A stretch of 64,000 nt of DNA from Allokutzneria sp. NRRL B-24872 (GCF_002155965.1 NZ_MUMH01000103.1:1-64000); one strand, 5' to 3'; counted from the stretch's first letter, positions 18,516 through 27,809 are shown. Program-made: numbers and translations. The notes: a model not told the origin generated them from the sequence alone.

Positions 18516-19775
18516 ATGGGACGCAGCGGTGACCTGCCGAGGGGGTTGCTGGAGCGCTTCCGCGTGCGCGACGGGGCGTGTCCCGATGACACCGGCTGCA
18601 CCGTGCTGCACGTGGACATGGACGCCTTCTACGCCTCCGTGGAGATCCGTGCCCGCCCTGAGCTGCTAGAACGCCCCGTCGTCGTGGGCGGGGTCGGCGG
18701 CAGGGGCGTGGTGTCCTCGGCCAACTACATCGCCCGCGGCTTCGGCGTCCGCTCCGCGATGCCGACCGCCATGGCCCGCAAGCTGTGCCCCCAGGCGGTC
18801 TTCCTGCCGCCGAACTTCGCCGCCTACCAGGAGGTCTCGGCGGGGATGATGCGGATCTTCCGCGAGCTGACCCCGCTCGTGGAGCCGCTCAGCCTCGACG
18901 AGGCCTTCCTGGACGTGGCGGGCGCGCTGCGCAGGCTGCGCCGCACCCCGGCCCAGCTCGGCGCCGCGATCCGCGAGCGGGTGCAGGCCGAACACGGTGT
19001 GACCTGCTCCGTCGGCGTCGCGGCCACCAAGTTCGTCGCGAAGCTGGCCTCCGGGCTGTGCAAGCCGGACGGCATGATGGTCGTCCCGGCCGCCGAGATC
19101 ATGGACTTCCTCAGCCCGCTGCCGGTCTCGGCGCTGTGGGGCGTCGGCGCCCGCACCGCGGATAAGCTCACCCAACAGGGCCTGACCAGGGTCTCCGACG
19201 TGGCGCGCACCCCGTTGCCCCGGCTGCGCCGGATGCTCGGCAACGCCAGCGCGGAGCACCTGTACGCGCTGGCCAACGGCGTCGACGGGCGGCGCGTGGT
19301 CGCCGAGGTCGCGGAGAAGTCGATCGGCGCCGAGGAGACCTTCGACGTCGACCAGACCGACCGCGAGGTGCTGCGCCGCGAGCTGCTGCGGCTGAGCGAG
19401 CGCACCGCGGCCTCGCTGCGGGCGCGGGACCTGCGGGCCAGGACGGTCTCGATCAAGGTCCGCTTCTCCGACTTCACCACCATCACCAGGTCGAAGACCC
19501 TCCAGGTGCCGACCAACCTCAGTCAGGAGGTCTACCGCACCGCGGCCCGGCTGCTGGCCGAGCAGGTGCCGCCGGGGGCCGTGCGGCTCATCGGGGTGCG
19601 CGCCGAGCAGCTCGGCGAGGGGGACGCCATGGGGGAGCAGTTGACCTTGGACGCCCCGGAGCGCGGCTGGCGCGAGGCCGACGAGGCCGCGGACCTGGCC
19701 CGCACGAAGTTCGGCACCGCCGCGATCCGCCCCGCGTCACTGCTGAAGGGCCGCCCCGAGCGCCAGGGGCGTTAG
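18516..19775 (+). CDS. dinB: DNA polymerase IV (Y-family)
   Basis: 419-residue translesion polymerase. Catalytic acidic motifs VLHVDMDAFYASVE and SLDEAFLD are present, followed by the helix-hairpin-helix thumb region LWGVGARTADKLTQQGL and the little-finger domain. A C-terminal beta-clamp binding motif QLTLD is seen at GEQLTLDAPERGW. The N-terminal ~28 residues before the polymerase core are an actinobacterial-type extension. No SOS (LexA) box was recognised upstream; the start lies just after a hairpin. In related genomes dinB lies near DUF3040 and mraZ; here about 8 kb of chitosanase, P450 and GT87 sequence plus prfC intervene. Confidence 0.93.
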   Translation: MGRSGDLPRGLLERFRVRDGACPDDTGCTVLHVDMDAFYASVEIRARPELLERPVVVGGVGGRGVVSSANYIARGFGVRSAMPTAMARKLCPQAVFLPPNFAAYQEVSAGMMRIFRELTPLVEPLSLDEAFLDVAGALRRLRRTPAQLGAAIRERVQAEHGVTCSVGVAATKFVAKLASGLCKPDGMMVVPAAEIMDFLSPLPVSALWGVGARTADKLTQQGLTRVSDVARTPLPRLRRMLGNASAEHLYALANGVDGRRVVAEVAEKSIGAEETFDVDQTDREVLRRELLRLSERTAASLRARDLRARTVSIKVRFSDFTTITRSKTLQVPTNLSQEVYRTAARLLAEQVPPGAVRLIGVRAEQLGEGDAMGEQLTLDAPERGWREADEAADLARTKFGTAAIRPASLLKGRPERQGR

Positions 19776-19858
19776 CTCCGACGCTTTTCTCACACACCCC
19801 CGCTAGCATTTGCGAGCGTCGGCCGTGGTTATACAAACGTCCAATAAAACATCCGCCA

Positions 19859-19917
19859 TTTCGCACTCCCAACGGGAATGAAAGCGCTTACCGGCGCCGT
19901 TGGGAGTGCGAAACGGG
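19859..19917. repeat. Palindromic intergenic element, copy C (convergent junction)
   Basis: Perfect 16-bp arms TTTCGCACTCCCAACG (19859-19874) and its complement (19898-19913), enclosing GGAATGAAAGCGCTTACC. The core GGGAATGAAAGCGCT and the flank GTGCGAAACGGGAAG resemble GGGAAAGAGAGCGCT and GTACGAAACGGGAAG of copies A and B, so this is a diverged third member. It lies between the converging ends of dinB and the first chitosanase gene. Confidence 0.7.
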
Positions 19918-19921
19918 AAGA

Positions 19922-21049
19922 TCATCGACCGCTCTGGAGCGCCTTCCAGGTGTTGGCCCCGACGATGCCGTCCGCGCCGAGACCGCGGGCCGACTGGTAC
20001 CGCTGCACAGCGGCGGTGGTGTTCGCGCCGAACTGCCCGTCGATGTTGAGCTTCGCCGCGACCGCCGCGTTGAGCGCGCGCTGGACCCGGCTGACCGCGT
20101 CGCCGGAGGAGCCGTCCTGCACCTGCGGCGTGCTGCCCGCCGACAGCAGCGCCGTCCACGTCTTCACGTCGACGGTGCCGGTGGCGGTCAGCCCCTTGGC
20201 CGTCTGGAACTTCGACACGGCCGCCGTGGTCGCCGCGTCCAACGCGCCGGTCGGATCGCCCTCCCCGGTGCTGAAGCCGTTGGCGCGCAACACGCACTGC
20301 GCCGCCTTGACCGCATCGCCGGTCGCGCCGGCGGTCAGGTCCGGGTACGCGGCGAAGTCGATCTTCGCGATGGCGCAGCCCTTGCGGCCCGACACCAGCT
20401 CGGTGGCGGCCGCCGTGCCGCGTGAGACCGCGCTGGCGTTGCTCTCGATGGGCGAGGCCTTGATGCCGGGGAAGAGGATGTAGTCCACGACCGCGCCGCT
20501 GACGCCGCCGTTCTTCGGGTTGGGGTTGATGCCCAGGAGCTCGGCCAGCCGGTAGGAGCCCTCGCCGATCGCGCTCGTCGGGCCGACGTCACCGACCACC
20601 GCGAAGGCGAGCTTGTCCTTGTGCACCACGGCTGCCACGGTGCCGCCGGTGATGTTGGCGCCCTTGTGGTTCCACGTCGAGCTGACCCCGGGCACCACCA
20701 CGAAGGGCAGCTTGTCCGCGATCAGCGGCTTGCCGTCGGACTGGTTCCACGCGGTCTGCGCCTGGAACCACGGGTCGGTGCTCTTGTTGCACTTCGCGGT
20801 CGGTTGGCCGTCGCAGACGATGTCCATGTCGGCCCTCCAGTGCACCGCGTTGCCGGTCGCGCACACCGGGACCGTGCGCGTGCCGCCCGCGTCGTGGCCG
20901 AACTTGCCGTTGGAGATCTGCTTCGTGCACTTGGCCACCGCCGCCTTGAGCTGTGCGGCGGTGGGCGCGGCGGCAGCGGCCACCGCGGGGGAGGGCGCTG
21001 CGGCGAGCAGCAGGGTCGCGGCCGCGAGCTTCGCGATCGTCAATCGCAT
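19922..21049 (-). CDS. Secreted GH75 chitosanase-like protein with two peptidoglycan-binding domains
   Basis: 375 residues from ATG 21049 (AGGAG 8 nt upstream; ATG 21055 is too close to the RBS). Signal peptide to about residue 26. A GH75 chitosanase-type domain follows, with MDIVCDGQ and VVGDVGPTSAIGEGSYRLAE, which should supply the two catalytic acids. After a linker with GCAIAKIDFAAYP come two PG_binding_1 repeats (AQCVLRANGF...KFQTAKGLTATG; RVQRALNAAV...RYQSARGLGADG). It is the only one of three tandem paralogues with these wall-binding repeats. The likely role is extracellular cleavage of chitosan or a related polymer. Confidence 0.85.
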   Translation of the reverse strand: MRLTIAKLAAATLLLAAAPSPAVAAAAAPTAAQLKAAVAKCTKQISNGKFGHDAGGTRTVPVCATGNAVHWRADMDIVCDGQPTAKCNKSTDPWFQAQTAWNQSDGKPLIADKLPFVVVPGVSSTWNHKGANITGGTVAAVVHKDKLAFAVVGDVGPTSAIGEGSYRLAELLGINPNPKNGGVSGAVVDYILFPGIKASPIESNASAVSRGTAAATELVSGRKGCAIAKIDFAAYPDLTAGATGDAVKAAQCVLRANGFSTGEGDPTGALDAATTAAVSKFQTAKGLTATGTVDVKTWTALLSAGSTPQVQDGSSGDAVSRVQRALNAAVAAKLNIDGQFGANTTAAVQRYQSARGLGADGIVGANTWKALQSGR

Positions 21050-21153
21050 GGTCATCACTCCTGGAATGCGCGAGGGGAGTGGAGGGTAACCACGCGATTC
21101 CGTCAAAGACCAGGCTCTTGTTAAGTACTTTTACGAACTCCGCCAAAAAGAGT

Positions 21154-21185
21154 AGCCCCGCAAGGAGTGCTACCCTTGCGGGGCT
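21154..21185 (-). terminator. Rho-independent terminator between chitosanase genes
   Basis: Perfect 12-bp stem AGCCCCGCAAGG (21154-21165) / CCTTGCGGGGCT (21174-21185) with an 8-nt loop. On the minus strand it is followed by ACTCTTTTTGG, a genuine T-tract. It terminates transcription of the 21242-21925 gene and isolates the paralogue downstream, so the copies are separately expressed. Confidence 0.85.
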
Positions 21186-21241
21186 CTGAGCTGCATCTTT
21201 ACTGCTTGTTAGGCGGTTCTTGGGTGCTTTCCAGTAATGGC

Positions 21242-21925
21242 TCAGCCAACCAGTTTCGTCGCCGCGGTGGCCCCGAGCGACTGTGCGGAAGCCTGATTTT
21301 CGATCTGGCTGGCCTTCACTCCCGGAAAGAGGACGAAGTCCACGACCGCGCCGCCGACGCCGCCGGTCGACGGGTGCGGGTTGATGCCGAGGAGCTCGGC
21401 GAGCCGGTAGGAGCCCTCGCCGATGATCGCGGTCGGGCCGATGTCACCGACGACCGCGTAGGCCAGCTTGTCCTTGTAGACCACGGCCGCGACGGTGCCG
21501 CCGGTGATGCCCGCCGCCTTCCAGCTCCACTTGCTGCTGATGCCGGGAACCACGACGAAGGGCAGCGCGGCGGAGTTGAGGTGCTTGCCGTTGGACTGCT
21601 GCCACGCGGTTTCCGGCTGGAAGTACGGGTCGGTCTGCTTGTTGCACTTGGTGGTGACCTGGCCGTCGCAGTCGATGTCGAAATCGGCCTTCCAGTGCAC
21701 CGCGCCCTTGGTCTTGCAGACCGGGATGGTGCTGGAGCCGCCCGCGTCCTGGGCGTACTTGCCGCTGGAGACCTGCGTCGTGCACTTGGCGACAGCGGCC
21801 TTGACCTGGGCGGCCGTGGGGCCGGCGAGCGCCGCGGGCTCCGCGCCCGCCTGCGCCGTGGTGAGCGCGGAGGCGGCCGTGAGCGCGAGCGCGGCCACAG
21901 CGAACCTGGTGAGCAACTTGTTCAT
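21242..21925 (-). CDS. Secreted GH75 chitosanase-like protein (single domain, copy 2)
   Basis: 227 residues with signal peptide (MNKLLTRFAVAALALTAASA, cleavage near AQAGA). The GH75-type domain is nearly identical in layout to its neighbours: AAVAKCTTQVSSGKYAQDAG, ADFDIDCDGQ, PFVVVPGISSKW, VVGDIGPTAIIGEGSYRLAE and VVDFVLFPGVKAS. DIDCDG and the Glu of GEGS are the likely catalytic region. It ends directly after ATKLVG with no binding module. It has its own terminator downstream. Duplication within the locus is evident. Confidence 0.83.
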   Translation of the reverse strand: MNKLLTRFAVAALALTAASALTTAQAGAEPAALAGPTAAQVKAAVAKCTTQVSSGKYAQDAGGSSTIPVCKTKGAVHWKADFDIDCDGQVTTKCNKQTDPYFQPETAWQQSNGKHLNSAALPFVVVPGISSKWSWKAAGITGGTVAAVVYKDKLAYAVVGDIGPTAIIGEGSYRLAELLGINPHPSTGGVGGAVVDFVLFPGVKASQIENQASAQSLGATAATKLVG

Positions 21926-22068
21926 GGCGACCTCGTCCTTGGCAGGGGGAACACCGAGGGCCAGGGGCGAGCCCCGGGCCCTCGTAAGGGTCGTTCACCA
22001 GTACGGGCGGTCACTTGTCCTGCGCTGGTCCCGCAGGTGGGCGGGGGCTCCGCGCCCCGACGGCGTGC

Positions 22069-22743
22069 CTAGCCGACGAGCTTGGCGGCGGACTTCGCGC
22101 CCAGCGCCCTCGCGGCGGCGGCGTCCTCGATCTTGCCGACCTTCACCCCGGGGAACAGGACGTAGTCCACGACCGCCCCGCTGACGCCGCCGGTCTTCGG
22201 GTCGGGGTTGATGCCCAGCGCCTTGGCCAGCGCGTACGAGCCCTCGCCGATGGCCTTGGTGGGGCCGACGTCGCCGACCACGGCGTAGACGAGCTTGTCC
22301 TTGTAGGTCACCGCGGCGACCGTGCCGCCGCCGATCCCGGCGCCCTTGTAACTCCACGTCGAGCTGATTCCCGGCACGACCACGAAGGGCAGCTTCTCGG
22401 CGTTGAGCGGCTTTCCGTTGGACTGCACGAATGCGGTCTGGTTCTGCCACCAAGGGTCGGTCGACTTGTTGCACTTCGGCGTTTTCTGGCCGTCGCAGTC
22501 GACGTCGAAATCGGCTTTCCAGTGCACGGCGCCCTTGGTCTTGCACACCGCTGTCGTGCGCGAGCCGCCGGCGTCGTGGGCGTACTTGCCGCTCGACAGC
22601 TGCTTCGTGCACTTCGCCACGGCCGCCTTGACCTGGGCGGCAGTGGGGCCGGCTTGCTCGGCGCTCGCGGGGGTGGTGGTGAGCGCCACGGCGGAGGCGA
22701 GTACGAAGGCGGTCGCGGTGACCTTGCGCGGGGTTGTGTTCAC
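22069..22743 (-). CDS. Secreted GH75 chitosanase-like protein (single domain, copy 3)
   Basis: 224 residues from GTG 22743, giving the signal peptide VNTTPRKVTATAFVLASAVA with cleavage near PASA. A longer reading begins with a non-signal sequence and is not favoured. The domain again shows ADFDVDCDGQ, PFVVVPGISSTW, VVGDVGPTKAIGEGSYALAK and VVDYVLFPGVKVG, ending SAAKLVG as in copy 2. Copies 2 and 3 share the short form. The promoter region upstream contains a strong palindrome (22771-22785). Confidence 0.83.
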   Translation of the reverse strand: MNTTPRKVTATAFVLASAVALTTTPASAEQAGPTAAQVKAAVAKCTKQLSSGKYAHDAGGSRTTAVCKTKGAVHWKADFDVDCDGQKTPKCNKSTDPWWQNQTAFVQSNGKPLNAEKLPFVVVPGISSTWSYKGAGIGGGTVAAVTYKDKLVYAVVGDVGPTKAIGEGSYALAKALGINPDPKTGGVSGAVVDYVLFPGVKVGKIEDAAAARALGAKSAAKLVG

Positions 22744-22770
22744 GGTGATCCCACTCTCAGCAGGGAAGAG

Positions 22771-22785
22771 TTCTTTACTAAAGAA
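22771..22785. promoter_or_regulatory. Operator-like palindrome upstream of chitosanase copy 3
   Basis: TTCTTTA-C-TAAAGAA is a perfect 15-bp inverted repeat, AT-rich in a GC-rich genome, 28 nt upstream of the copy 3 start and inside the 228-nt divergent region shared with the P450. Its size and symmetry suit a dimeric repressor. No matching known consensus was identified. Confidence 0.5.
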
Positions 22786-22971
22786 TGCCGCAGCTTCGCG
22801 AAAATGCAATCAAGGATTTTCTGTGCGTCGCGAAGTGGGCCTTTACTGAATCGCAGGCGAGTCTTGGCGGAACGCTCGTAAAGTCCTTTCGGGCGGTTCC
22901 GCTGCCGCAATGGGCCGAGCCATCGTTCACAGCCTTCACGAAGTTGTGAACCAGGTGTAGCTTCGGTCGGC

Positions 22972-24189
22972 ATGGACCCGAACGCGCCCACCACCCTGGA
23001 CGGACTCCCCCTCGCCCGGCGCTGCCCGCTGGACCCGCCGGAGGAGCTGACCCGAGCGCGCGAGCAGCGCGCGCTCACGCCGATGACCTACCCGGACGGC
23101 CACCAGGGCTGGCTGGCCACCGGCAACGCCGCCGCCCGCGCCGTGCTGGCCGATCCTCGCTTCAGCGTGCGCGTCGAGCTCCAGCACTCGCCGATCCCGA
23201 TCGAGGTGCCCGCGGAGGTGCGCGCGACGCCGCGGCCCGGCATGTTCACGCGGCTGGACGACCCCGAGCACGCGCGCTACCGCAGGCAGCTGACCGGTGC
23301 CTTCACCGTGCGCCGGATCAGGACGATGGAGCCGATGATCGAGCGCATCGCTGAGGAACTGCTCGACGCGATGGAGCGGGGCCGCGCCGGCGAGGACGCG
23401 GTCGACCTGGTCGCCGAGTACGCGCTGCCGCTGCCGTCACTGGTGATCTGCGAACTGCTCGGCGTCCCGCGCGCGGAACGCGGCAGGTTCAACGAGGACA
23501 GCCGGCGACTGCTGGCGTTGGACGCGTCGGTCGAGGAGCGGATGGAGTCCTTCGGCGCGGTGGCCGCGCTGCTCGCCCGGCTGGTCTCGGAGAAACGCGC
23601 CGAGCCGGGCGATGACCTGCTCAGCGATCTGATCACGGCGGGCGACCTGACCGACGAGGAACTGGTCAACATCGGCGCGGTGTTGCTGGTCGCCGGGCAC
23701 GAGACCACCGCCAACCAGATCGGCCTCGGCGTCTACGCGCTGCTGCAGAACCCCGAGCAGCTGCACCGGTTCCAGGGCGAGCAGTCCCTGGCCAACAGCG
23801 CGGTCGAGGAGATGCTGCGCTACCTGTCGATCATCCACATCGGACCGATCCGCACCGCGACCGAGGACGTCGAGGTGGCGGGGCAGCTCGTGCGCGAGGG
23901 GCAGACCGTGGCCATCTCGGTCCCGGTCGCCAACCGCGACCCCGAGCGCTTCGAGGACCCGGAGCGGATGGACATCGGCCGCTCCGCGACCGGGCACCTG
24001 GCCTTCGGGCACGGGGTGCACCAGTGCCTCGGCCAGCAGTTGGCGCGCTCGGAGCTGCGGATCGCCTTCACCGCGCTGTTCCGTCGCTTCCCGCAGCTGC
24101 GGCTGGCCGTGCCCGCGGACGCCGTGCCCATGCGCTCGGACATGGCGATCTACGGCGTGCACGAACTCCTAGTCAGCTGGGATCGCTGA
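22972..24189 (+). CDS. Cytochrome P450
   Basis: 405-residue soluble bacterial P450 with all core motifs: the I-helix AGHETTANQ, the K-helix EEMLRY (E-x-x-R), and the heme loop [15 protein letters not shown] with Cys352 as thiolate ligand. The acid-alcohol pair (E and T of AGHETT) expected for O2 activation is present. The overall form resembles CYP105/CYP107-type actinobacterial enzymes that oxidise secondary metabolites or xenobiotics. No ferredoxin gene is adjacent and no biosynthetic cluster is seen, so electron donor and substrate are unknown. Its 3' end overlaps the convergent regulator gene by 17 nt. Confidence 0.92.
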   Translation: MDPNAPTTLDGLPLARRCPLDPPEELTRAREQRALTPMTYPDGHQGWLATGNAAARAVLADPRFSVRVELQHSPIPIEVPAEVRATPRPGMFTRLDDPEHARYRRQLTGAFTVRRIRTMEPMIERIAEELLDAMERGRAGEDAVDLVAEYALPLPSLVICELLGVPRAERGRFNEDSRRLLALDASVEERMESFGAVAALLARLVSEKRAEPGDDLLSDLITAGDLTDEELVNIGAVLLVAGHETTANQIGLGVYALLQNPEQLHRFQGEQSLANSAVEEMLRYLSIIHIGPIRTATEDVEVAGQLVREGQTVAISVPVANRDPERFEDPERMDIGRSATGHLAFGHGVHQCLGQQLARSELRIAFTALFRRFPQLRLAVPADAVPMRSDMAIYGVHELLVSWDR

Positions 24190-24697
24190 GCTGCTTGGCG
24201 CGCAACTCATCGCGCACCGCGCGCCAGCGCTCCAGCAGGCTTGGCAGCTCGCCTTGGACGAACTCGAAGAACTCCAGCGTCTCGGTCATCCTGCGGCCGG
24301 CGGGGGAGTCGGGGCCCAGCACCTCGATCCCCTCGCGCAGGCTGGTCTCCCACCGGGTGAGGGCGCGGTCCTTGCGCACGGCGGCCTCGTACCAGACGTC
24401 ATCGCGCACCTGGTAGACGTCGCGGCGGGAGCCCGGCTCGCGCTCCCGGCTGATCAGGCCGACCTGGCCCAGGTAGCGGACCGCCCCGGAGATCGCCGCC
24501 GGGCTGACCCGCAGCGCCTCGGCGAGCTCGGCCGCGGTGAGCCTGCCGGAGTCCACCGCGAGCAGGCAGACGAACACGCGCGCGGGCATCCTCGGCCAAC
24601 CGCCGTCGGCCAGCACCGAGGCGAAGCGCTCCACGAAGCGCAGGAACGCCTCCGCGTCGCGGCCCTCGATCCGGCCTTCGGTCGTCTCGGTGCTCAC
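24173..24697 (-). CDS. GbsR/MarR-type winged-helix regulator
   Basis: 174 residues. A winged helix-turn-helix is visible at about residues 38-95 (ARVFVCLLAVDSGRLTAAEL, LRVSPAAISGAVRYLGQVGL, SREREPGSRRDVYQV), followed by a helical dimerisation region (TETLEFFEFVQGELPSLLER). This is the actinobacterial GbsR-like MarR group. It overlaps the P450 3' end by 17 nt in convergent orientation and is divergent from the GT87 gene, for which it may be a local regulator (inference). Confidence 0.82.
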   Translation of the reverse strand: MSTETTEGRIEGRDAEAFLRFVERFASVLADGGWPRMPARVFVCLLAVDSGRLTAAELAEALRVSPAAISGAVRYLGQVGLISREREPGSRRDVYQVRDDVWYEAAVRKDRALTRWETSLREGIEVLGPDSPAGRRMTETLEFFEFVQGELPSLLERWRAVRDELRAKQLSDPS

Positions 24698-24871
24698 TGA
24701 TGCCTCCTCACGCTCGCCCGGTCAGGGTAGCCGCAGCCGGGTGTGACCGAAGCACCGCGAAGAACTTCGGAAGCGACTCAACCCCGCCCCCACCTCAGCG
24801 GTCTGTCACAGCGGGGCCGCCGACAGCCCCCGGCTAGGCTGCACGGACTTCGGCTATCGGGAGGCTTCACG

Positions 24872-26095
24872 TTGCTCACCACCATCTGGGACCGCTTCCG
24901 CACCCTGGTGCTCCGCAACGGGGCGGCACTGGTCGTCGCGGCGGTGGTCGCCCTGGTGGCGGTGGTGCTCTTCCGGCTCGCCGACGCCCGGCACGTCTAC
25001 GAGGACCTCGACGTCTACCGGGCCGCGGTGCAGACCTGGTGGTCCGGCGGCGACATGTACGGCCTCCTGGAGAAGACCGCGGCGGGCAACCACCTGCCCT
25101 TCATCTACCCGCCGTTCGCCGTGCTCGTGCTCGCGCCGTTCGCGGTGCTCGCCCGTGACCCCGCCGTCGCGCTGAACTTCGGCATCTCCGTGCTCGCGCT
25201 CGCCGCCACGCTGTACGTCGTGGTGCGGCGGCTGTGGCGCTCCGGCGGGCCGAAGGGCGCCTTCGTGGTGACCGCGGTGCTGCTGCCCTTCGCGCTGCTG
25301 CTGGAGCCGGTGACCGAGACCCTGGACTACGGCCAGGTCAACCTGTGGCTGATGGCGCTCGTCGCCGTGGACTGCCTGGCGATCTCCCCGAAGTGGCCGC
25401 GCGGCACCCTCGTCGGCATCGCCGCCGCGATCAAGCTCACCCCGGCCGCGTTCCTGCTGTACTTCTTGCTGCGCAAGGACTTCCGCGCCGCGCTGGCCGT
25501 GGTGATCAGCGGCGCCGCCGCCACCCTGGTCGGCTTCGTGATCGCGCCCGGCTCCTCGCTGCACTACTGGCTGGAGGGCGGCGCGTCGTCGATGAGCGGC
25601 ACCCCGTTCTCCGCCAACCAGACCATCACCGCGATGCTCGTCCGGCTCCAGCCGCCCGTCGTGCTCATGGGCGTGCTGATCGTGCTGCTGTCCCTGCTCG
25701 CCATCGGCATGGGCGTGGTGATCATCCGCCGCGCCGACGCCCCGATCGCGGTGATGGCCAACGGGATCGTCGCACTGCTGATCTCGCCGACCTCGTGGTC
25801 GCACCACTGGGTGTGGATCGCCCCGACCCTGGTCATCATGATCGCCTCGGCGCTGCGGGTGAACAGCTGGGTGTGGCTGCTCGTCGCGGCCGTGATCACC
25901 GTCGTCTTCTACGTCGGGTGGCACTTCAAGCTGCCGACCGCTGGCAACCAGGAACTGCTCTGGACGCCGGGGGAGCACCTGCTCGGCAACTCCTTCGTGA
26001 TCGTCGGCTTCTGCCTGCTCGCCGCCGGTTCCTACCTGGCGTGGCGCCGTCCCCGCCTGCTCCTGGCCCGCCGCGACGCCGCCTTCCTCCCCTAG
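24872..26095 (+). CDS. GT87-family (DUF2029) polyprenyl-phosphomannose-dependent mannosyltransferase
   Basis: 407-residue polytopic membrane glycosyltransferase from TTG 24872, chosen because GGGAGG (24859-24864) is 7 nt upstream; a GTG at 24743 lacks a comparable RBS. GT-C features are the early DLDVYRAAVQTWW loop with the catalytic-type Asp, HLPFIYPPFAVLVLAPFAVL, and LDYGQVNLWLMALVAVDCLA. These enzymes add alpha-1,2-mannose to lipomannan or lipoarabinomannan-type glycolipids in mycobacteria. About ten membrane segments are predicted. It ends before a strong convergent terminator. Confidence 0.85.
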   Translation: MLTTIWDRFRTLVLRNGAALVVAAVVALVAVVLFRLADARHVYEDLDVYRAAVQTWWSGGDMYGLLEKTAAGNHLPFIYPPFAVLVLAPFAVLARDPAVALNFGISVLALAATLYVVVRRLWRSGGPKGAFVVTAVLLPFALLLEPVTETLDYGQVNLWLMALVAVDCLAISPKWPRGTLVGIAAAIKLTPAAFLLYFLLRKDFRAALAVVISGAAATLVGFVIAPGSSLHYWLEGGASSMSGTPFSANQTITAMLVRLQPPVVLMGVLIVLLSLLAIGMGVVIIRRADAPIAVMANGIVALLISPTSWSHHWVWIAPTLVIMIASALRVNSWVWLLVAAVITVVFYVGWHFKLPTAGNQELLWTPGEHLLGNSFVIVGFCLLAAGSYLAWRRPRLLLARRDAAFLP

Positions 26096-26099
26096 CGCC

Positions 26100-26133
26100 C
26101 GCGCGTTGTGGCAACGAATTGCCACAACGCGCG
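26100..26133. terminator. Bidirectional terminator between GT87 and prfC
   Basis: Perfect 15-bp stem CGCGCGTTGTGGCAA (26100-26114) and its complement (26119-26133) with a CGAA tetraloop, starting 5 nt after the GT87 stop and ending 8 nt before the prfC stop on the other strand. No long T-tract on either side, but symmetry and position suit both transcripts. Confidence 0.85.
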
Positions 26134-26141
26134 AGGAACGC

Positions 26142-27809
26142 CTAGTCGTCGGTTCCGGCGACGAGGGATTCGAGCTTGAACTCCGGGTGCAGGCGCTGGA
26201 GGGAGCCGACGGCCACCGGGTCCGGGAAGAGGGCCAGGTCGACGCCGTCGCGGTCGCGGCGCAGGACCTCGGCTCGGCCGCTGCGGTCGACGATCGACCG
26301 CTGCTCGGGCTGAACGAGGATGCGCGCGATGCGGTAGGGCAGCCGGTCCAGCAACAGCTTCACGCCGAACTCCGCCTCGATGCGGTGCGCGGCGACCTCG
26401 AACTGCATCGGGCCGACGGCGGCCAGCACGGGGGCGGCGTCACCGCGGCGGTCGGAGCGCAGCACCTGGACGACGCCTTCCTCCTCCAGCTGCTGGATGC
26501 CCTTGCGGAACTGCTTGGCGCGGCCGAGATCCGACGGGCGCGCGATGGAGAAGTGCTCGGGGGCGAAGCTCGGCAGCCTCGGGAAGCGCACGGCGGGCTT
26601 GCCGACGTGCAGCGTGTCACCGACCTGGAGCGCGTTGGCGTTGACCAGGCCGACGACGTCGCCGGGGAAGGCCTCATCCACCGTGTTGCGCTCGCGGCCG
26701 AACATCTGCTGCGCGTACTTGGTGCTGAACGGGCGGCCGGTCTGCGCGTGCGTGACGACCATGCCGCGCTCGAAGCGGCCGGAGCACACGCGGACGAACG
26801 CGACGCGGTCCCGGTGCGCGGGGTCCATGCCGGTCTGCACCTTGAAGACGAAGCCGGAGAACGGCTTGTCGAGCGCGCGCGCCTTCTCGTCGGCGTCCAC
26901 GCGCGGCGCGGGGGCGGGGGACAGCCGCACGATGCTGTCGAGCAGCTGCCGCACGCCCATGTTGAGCACACCGGCGCCGAAGAGCACCGGGGTCGCTTTG
27001 CCGGAGAGGAACGCCTCCTGGTCGAAGTCGGAGCCGCTGAGCGAGAGCAGTTCGGACTCCTCGACGGCGCGCGTCCAGTCCTCACCCTCCTCCTCGGCGG
27101 CCCGCTCCGCGCTCATCGTCTCCTCGGTGGCCAGCGTCGCCCCGCCCGCGGTCCTGGTGAAGCGGGTGAACTCGCCGGAGGCGCGGTCCAGCACGCCGCG
27201 GAAGCGCCCGGCCTCGCCGACCGGCCAGTTCAGCGGCATCGGGGTGAGGTTGATCCGGGTGCTGATCTCGTCGCACAGCTCCAGCGCCTCGCGGCCGGGG
27301 CGGTCCCACTTGTTCACGAACGTGACCACCGGGATGCCGCGGTGCCTGCACACGTCGAAGAGCTTCAGCGTCTGCGGCTCCAGGCCCTTGGCCGCGTCCA
27401 GCAGCATCACCGCCGAGTCGACCGCGGAGAGCACGCGGTAGGTGTCCTCGGAGAAGTCGGCGTGACCCGGGGTGTCCAGCAGGTTGATCACCGTGTCGCC
27501 GTAGCCGAACTGCAGCGCCGCCGAGGTGATCGAGATGCCGCGCGCCTGCTCCATGGCCAGCCAGTCCGAGACCACGCCCTTGCGGCCCGCCTTGCCGTGC
27601 ACCGCGCCCGCCTCGGAGATCACCCGCGCGTGCAGCGCCAGCGCCTCGGTGAGCGTGGACTTGCCCGCGTCGGGGTGGCTGATCACGCCGAAGGTCCTGC
27701 GGCGGCCCGCCTCCGCTGGCACGACCGAGGAGCCCTTGCCGGTGGCCGCCGGGGCGTCCGTGGGGTCCGAGGGGTCGAGATCTGGCCCTGTCGCCGTCAC
27801 CGTGAGCAC
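26142..27809 (-). CDS. prfC: Peptide chain release factor 3 (RF3)
   Basis: 555-residue translational GTPase that recycles RF1/RF2. G motifs: G1 SHPDAGKST, the switch region EQARGISITSAALQF, G3 DTPGHADFSEDT, and G4 NKWDRPGREALEL. The RF3-specific MPLNWPVGEAGRFRGVLD and domains II-III are complete to the C-terminus. The start is ambiguous within a low-complexity N-terminal stretch; GTG 27809 and 27800 are both possible. It is transcribed alone, with a 416-nt divergent region to DUF3040. Confidence 0.93.
   Translation of the reverse strand: MLTVTATGPDLDPSDPTDAPAATGKGSSVVPAEAGRRRTFGVISHPDAGKSTLTEALALHARVISEAGAVHGKAGRKGVVSDWLAMEQARGISITSAALQFGYGDTVINLLDTPGHADFSEDTYRVLSAVDSAVMLLDAAKGLEPQTLKLFDVCRHRGIPVVTFVNKWDRPGREALELCDEISTRINLTPMPLNWPVGEAGRFRGVLDRASGEFTRFTRTAGGATLATEETMSAERAAEEEGEDWTRAVEESELLSLSGSDFDQEAFLSGKATPVLFGAGVLNMGVRQLLDSIVRLSPAPAPRVDADEKARALDKPFSGFVFKVQTGMDPAHRDRVAFVRVCSGRFERGMVVTHAQTGRPFSTKYAQQMFGRERNTVDEAFPGDVVGLVNANALQVGDTLHVGKPAVRFPRLPSFAPEHFSIARPSDLGRAKQFRKGIQQLEEEGVVQVLRSDRRGDAAPVLAAVGPMQFEVAAHRIEAEFGVKLLLDRLPYRIARILVQPEQRSIVDRSGRAEVLRRDRDGVDLALFPDPVAVGSLQRLHPEFKLESLVAGTDD

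Noticed and set aside
22972..24697. Secondary-metabolite gene cluster around the P450
   Set aside because: No synthase, carrier protein, ferredoxin or tailoring set is present; neighbours are a regulator, chitosanases and a GT87 enzyme.
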